From Flavobacterium sp. CFS9 (GTDB lineage: Bacteria; Bacteroidota; Bacteroidia; Flavobacteriales; Flavobacteriaceae), in the NCBI RefSeq assembly GCF_041154745.1, contig NZ_AP031573.1, forward strand, positions 62,001 to 126,000: a stretch of DNA of 64,000 nt. Reading direction: 5' to 3'. A model generated the notes under the pieces. The model ran no database searches and was not told where the DNA came from. It was given only the letters and a program-made list of their open reading frames with translations. Made by a program: the position numbers and the translations under genes. Shown piece by piece: positions 61,512-64,000 of this stretch (position 1 is its first letter; every line of letters begins with the position of its first letter).

Positions 61512-62090
61512 TTATTTAGTATACAATCCCCAGTTGTATACTTTTTGAAGCCATTTTTTTCTTTGCACTTCATCAGCAGTTTTTATAATTCCGATGTAAC
61601 TCACTTTCACCGGCTTGATACCACAGAATTCGAGCGTAGCTTTTTTAAGCTGATTGACACTGGGTCTTCCGTAAAACAATCTGTAATACCAGCCAGGCTG
61701 GTCTAAAGTGGTGATAATATGAGCGGTTTTTCCTTTTAACAATTTGTCCCACCAAACTGAATTTTCACGATATTGAAAAGCCATACCTGGTAAAAATAGC
61801 CGATCTATAAATCCTTTAGTAATTGCCGGCAAACCGCCCCACCAAACTGGATGAATCCATACTAAATGGTCTGCTTTTTTAATCTTCTCCCAAGACGCCA
61901 GAAGATCAGGTTCTAACTCGGTTCGTTTTTGATAACCAAATTGTAAACTCGGATTGAAATTTAGCTCTGCAATTGTAATTGTATCTACCGTGGCTTTCGA
62001 TGCGATTGTTCCTTTGAGATAAGATTCTGCAATCGCAAAATTAAAACTGGATGAGTTTGGATGGCCGTTGATGATAAGAATATTTTTCAT
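61512..62090 (-). CDS. NAD(P)H-dependent quinone oxidoreductase, flavodoxin-like fold
   Basis: I start at ATG 62090 (192 aa); a TTG two codons earlier is less likely. The N-terminus KNILIINGHPNSSSFNFAIA binds the FMN/FAD phosphate. LVWIHPVWWGGLPAITKGFIDRLFLPGMAF (about 78-107) is the hallmark of the NQO1/MdaB/KefF-type family. These enzymes do two-electron reduction of quinones and related compounds. It starts 6 bp after the stop of the saccharopine dehydrogenase-like gene, so the two form an operon. Confidence 0.88.
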   Translation of the reverse strand: MKNILIINGHPNSSSFNFAIAESYLKGTIASKATVDTITIAELNFNPSLQFGYQKRTELEPDLLASWEKIKKADHLVWIHPVWWGGLPAITKGFIDRLFLPGMAFQYRENSVWWDKLLKGKTAHIITTLDQPGWYYRLFYGRPSVNQLKKATLEFCGIKPVKVSYIGIIKTADEVQRKKWLQKVYNWGLYTK

Positions 62091-62096
62091 TTTCAA

Positions 62097-63125
62097 TTAG
62101 CTTATTTTGACATTAATGGTGTTGTACCCCGTTAATTCTTCATAAATTTCTTCAGAAGAATGTATCTGATGGCTAAAGTAGATTCCGTCAGCTACTTTTT
62201 CACTCAATAGTTTTTCGATATGTAAAACTGCCGAAAAAGCCGTCAATTCTGCCTGACCTTTTGTACTCTGCAAACTGATGCGTTTTGTTTTATACTGCGT
62301 TTTAATCACGACTTCAAAAACAGCCTGATCTCCTTTCCCACTGGAGCCAAACAACAGCTGCCTTTCTTTTAAAGACATAATATTAAAAACCTTAAGCGAT
62401 TGAAGATACCCCATTAAACGGGTAACTACTTTTGAATTATAAGTCATTTTTACCGAAACAGTTGGTATTTTTTCGATCTGATTTAAAATAAATAAATCCG
62501 GAACATCCAAGTTATACACTTGCCGTTTTCCTATTCCAAATGAAAAATTAAAGTTTTGTGAGTCTGAAAAATGTTTGACATTTTTAGAGCTGTCATTCTC
62601 ATAAATTACGAAGGGCTTACAAACGTTTTCAGCCAAAAAATGAGCAGAACTTTTTCCTGCCAAATCCCTGATAGAGTAATAAATATAAAGATTTGTTTCC
62701 TGAATTTTAGCACTATCCGGTTCTATATGATTCACCAGACTGCTTACAATCCCCCCCATCCAGCCTGACGCAAAAACAATTCGACTGTTTATCTTAAGTT
62801 TATTTGCTTTGGCAAAATTATATGCAGCAGTTAAATCCGGAGTTGGTTTTGTGATATCAAGATAGTCCAAACCGTTTTGAATGGCAAATTGCAAGATTTC
62901 ATTATCACGATCTTTGGTACACATCACAATCATATCGATGTTATGTTCCAATATCGCATTAAAAGTTTCTGGATTGTTTACATCTACAACTAAAGTGCTT
63001 CCATTTTTTCCGGCATGACGACTGCCGACAAAGACTTTATAGTCGGAATTTCTTCCTTTGAGTATGCGCAAAATAACTTTACCTACTATTCCTGTTCCAC
63101 CGATTATTAAAATATTTTTCCTCAT
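62097..63125 (-). CDS. Saccharopine dehydrogenase-like NAD(P)-binding protein
   Basis: I start at ATG 63125 (342 aa) rather than TTG 63146, since MRKNILIIGGTGIVGKVILR puts the Rossmann GGTGIVG at the usual place. The following DVNNPETFNAI, MIVMCTKDRDNEILQFAIQNG and GLDYLDITK are typical of the saccharopine dehydrogenase/Lys9-like family. True saccharopine reductase activity is unlikely without the lysine pathway partner. The C-terminal half is a substrate domain I cannot assign. It is co-transcribed with the quinone oxidoreductase gene and lies downstream of the Crp/Fnr regulator. Confidence 0.8.
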   Translation of the reverse strand: MRKNILIIGGTGIVGKVILRILKGRNSDYKVFVGSRHAGKNGSTLVVDVNNPETFNAILEHNIDMIVMCTKDRDNEILQFAIQNGLDYLDITKPTPDLTAAYNFAKANKLKINSRIVFASGWMGGIVSSLVNHIEPDSAKIQETNLYIYYSIRDLAGKSSAHFLAENVCKPFVIYENDSSKNVKHFSDSQNFNFSFGIGKRQVYNLDVPDLFILNQIEKIPTVSVKMTYNSKVVTRLMGYLQSLKVFNIMSLKERQLLFGSSGKGDQAVFEVVIKTQYKTKRISLQSTKGQAELTAFSAVLHIEKLLSEKVADGIYFSHQIHSSEEIYEELTGYNTINVKIS

Positions 63126-63143
63126 TATTCTATTTGTTTGAAA

Positions 63144-63151
63144 CAAAAATA
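63144..63151 (-). promoter_or_regulatory. -7 promoter box of the saccharopine dehydrogenase-like/oxidoreductase pair
   Basis: The minus strand reads TATTTTTG (TAnnTTTG), 18 bp before the ATG at 63125, so this pair can be expressed apart from the Crp/Fnr gene. Confidence 0.45.
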
Positions 63152-63186
63152 ATATGGAAACCTCTCTCAGGAACCGGACAAATGTC

Positions 63187-63747
63187 CTATAAAATTGCTT
63201 TACGGATTCGGCTTAAATGTCTTGGAGTAACCCCCAGATAAGAAGCGAGATATTGAAGCGGAATCAGCTGAATGTAATTTTTGTGATTTTGATAAAGTTC
63301 TTCATACCGCTGAGTTCCTGAAAGTTTCTGAAAAGAAATCATTCTTTTTTGCAGTGTCACATACTCCATTTCTGCAATTTTACGACCAACTTCCTGCCAA
63401 TAAATACTGGATTGATACAGTTTTTCTATTCCATCTTTACTGATAACTTCAATTTCAGTATCGGTAAGTGCCTGAATATTTTCTTCGGCGACTTTTTGCG
63501 TGATAAAACTTGAAAACGATCCCATAAAATCGTTCTCAAAAGCAAAACAATTGGTGATCTCATTGCCCTGATGGTTGAAAAAGAAGGATCTTAAAATTCC
63601 TTTTTTAATCAGTACAATTTCGTTACAAACCTGATCCTCTCTCAATAAAAGATCCCCTTTTTTAAGTTTTCGGACTGTAACTAACTCATCCAGCTGATCT
63701 AATATTTCCTGCGGCAAATTCTTAATGGATTGAAAAACGGTTTTCAT
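63187..63747 (-). CDS. Crp/Fnr-family transcriptional regulator
   Basis: This 186-aa protein has a cyclic-nucleotide-type sensor barrel (residues 20-115; KLKKGDLLLREDQVCNEIVL, then GSFSSFITQ), a dimer helix (about 118-145) and a C-terminal helix-turn-helix LIPLQYLASYLGVTPRHLSRIRK (about 161-183). The barrel lacks the RGELG-type cAMP site and Fnr cysteines, so its ligand is unknown. This short form is very common in Bacteroidota and often controls the neighbouring operon, here the two redox genes downstream. Confidence 0.88.
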   Translation of the reverse strand: MKTVFQSIKNLPQEILDQLDELVTVRKLKKGDLLLREDQVCNEIVLIKKGILRSFFFNHQGNEITNCFAFENDFMGSFSSFITQKVAEENIQALTDTEIEVISKDGIEKLYQSSIYWQEVGRKIAEMEYVTLQKRMISFQKLSGTQRYEELYQNHKNYIQLIPLQYLASYLGVTPRHLSRIRKAIL

Positions 63748-63764
63748 TACAGACTTAAAATAAA

Positions 63765-64000
63765 TTAATTTTTAGGAGCAAAAATCTTTTCTATTCTCTT
63801 GTCCGGAATGAGCCATAGTAAAGCAACAATGAAATAAGCCGCACCCGAAGCCCATTCGTTGAAAAACGAAAATACTATTCCTAAAATATACAACAATGAA
63901 GAAGCATGTCCTTTTAAATCACGTCCGATCGCTTTTGCCAATGTCGAATTTACACCTTCGCTTACAATTATGATTCGCTGTAAAATAAAGTATGCAATAG
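63765..64000 (-). CDS. TMEM175/DUF1211-like membrane protein, C-terminal part
   Basis: Only the last 78 codons are in the window; the start lies to the right. The translated end (AYFILQRIIIVSEGVNSTLA, then AIGRDLKGHASSLLYILGI, FFNEWASGAAYFIVALLWLI and PDKRIEK) has two membrane helices and the AxGRDxKGxxS...WLIPDxRIE pattern I associate with the TMEM175 (DUF1211) potassium-channel family. The signature FSD-type N-terminal motif is out of view, so the call is provisional. It is 17 bp upstream of the Crp/Fnr gene on the same strand, so they may share a transcript. Confidence 0.6.
   Translation of the reverse strand, partial: IAYFILQRIIIVSEGVNSTLAKAIGRDLKGHASSLLYILGIVFSFFNEWASGAAYFIVALLWLIPDKRIEKIFAPKN

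Overview
The window looks like a chromosomal segment of a Flavobacterium-type member of the Bacteroidota. It is AT-rich. It carries TAnnTTTG-type -7 promoter boxes and a T9SS-sorted secreted protein. Its housekeeping genes are flavobacterial in style: a fused alpha/beta E1 dehydrogenase, DUF3822-rsmD, a GlmM-type mutase, kdsB and an LpxL-type acyltransferase. Everything here is read by eye; residue positions are approximate unless a motif is given, and family names rest on recognised motifs.

Region 1 (1-20465, minus strand) is a nonribosomal peptide synthetase locus that runs off the left edge. In transcription order it holds a NusG-paralogue antiterminator of the UpxY/LoaP type, three giant NRPS genes (2294, 1907 and 2170 aa, six adenylation domains), and the start of a gene resembling CmlA-type metallo-beta-lactamase-fold beta-hydroxylases. 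The specificity codes I read predict Ala/Gly, Ala/Gly, Ile, Val, Ser, Tyr, with more to come to the left. No thioesterase, epimerase, MbtH or phosphopantetheinyl transferase is in view. NRPS 1 and NRPS 2 both begin with only the C-terminal half of a condensation domain, and NRPS 1 ends in a full condensation domain.

Region 2 (20466-24054) is probably the switch for region 1. It holds a TPR-containing lipoprotein histidine kinase, a small acidic lipoprotein and a divergently transcribed LuxR/NarL-type response regulator. Two perfect TACGG-N5-CCGTA palindromes lie in the kinase/regulator control region. Four TACGG half-sites lie in 94 bp upstream of the antiterminator gene. This suggests one regulon linking the two-component system to the antiterminator and the NRPS operon.

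Region 3 (24355-64000) is mostly core genome: an M43 metalloprotease with four large repeats and a T9SS tail, a thioesterase, a SIMPL protein, a rhomboid protease, envelope genes (LpxL-like, GlmM, KdsB), AcpH-like, GGT, a ClC channel, a Fic protein, UvrA, a LOG protein, a degenerate M1 peptidase/outer-membrane protein, E1 dehydrogenase, a PQQ-type propeller, a DODA dioxygenase, a RecD-like helicase, DUF3822-RsmD, PanE, a DAACS transporter, rnpB, DnaX, a redox pair, a Crp/Fnr regulator and the end of a TMEM175-like gene.

The main non-coding surprises are a dnaX gene whose long product requires slippage on an A10 tract containing the A AAA AAG heptamer, two intergenic heptamer-periodic arrays that share a two-part layout, a nested inverted repeat, REP-like islands of mini-hairpins with GAA triloops, and a palindrome around the -33 element of the fic promoter.
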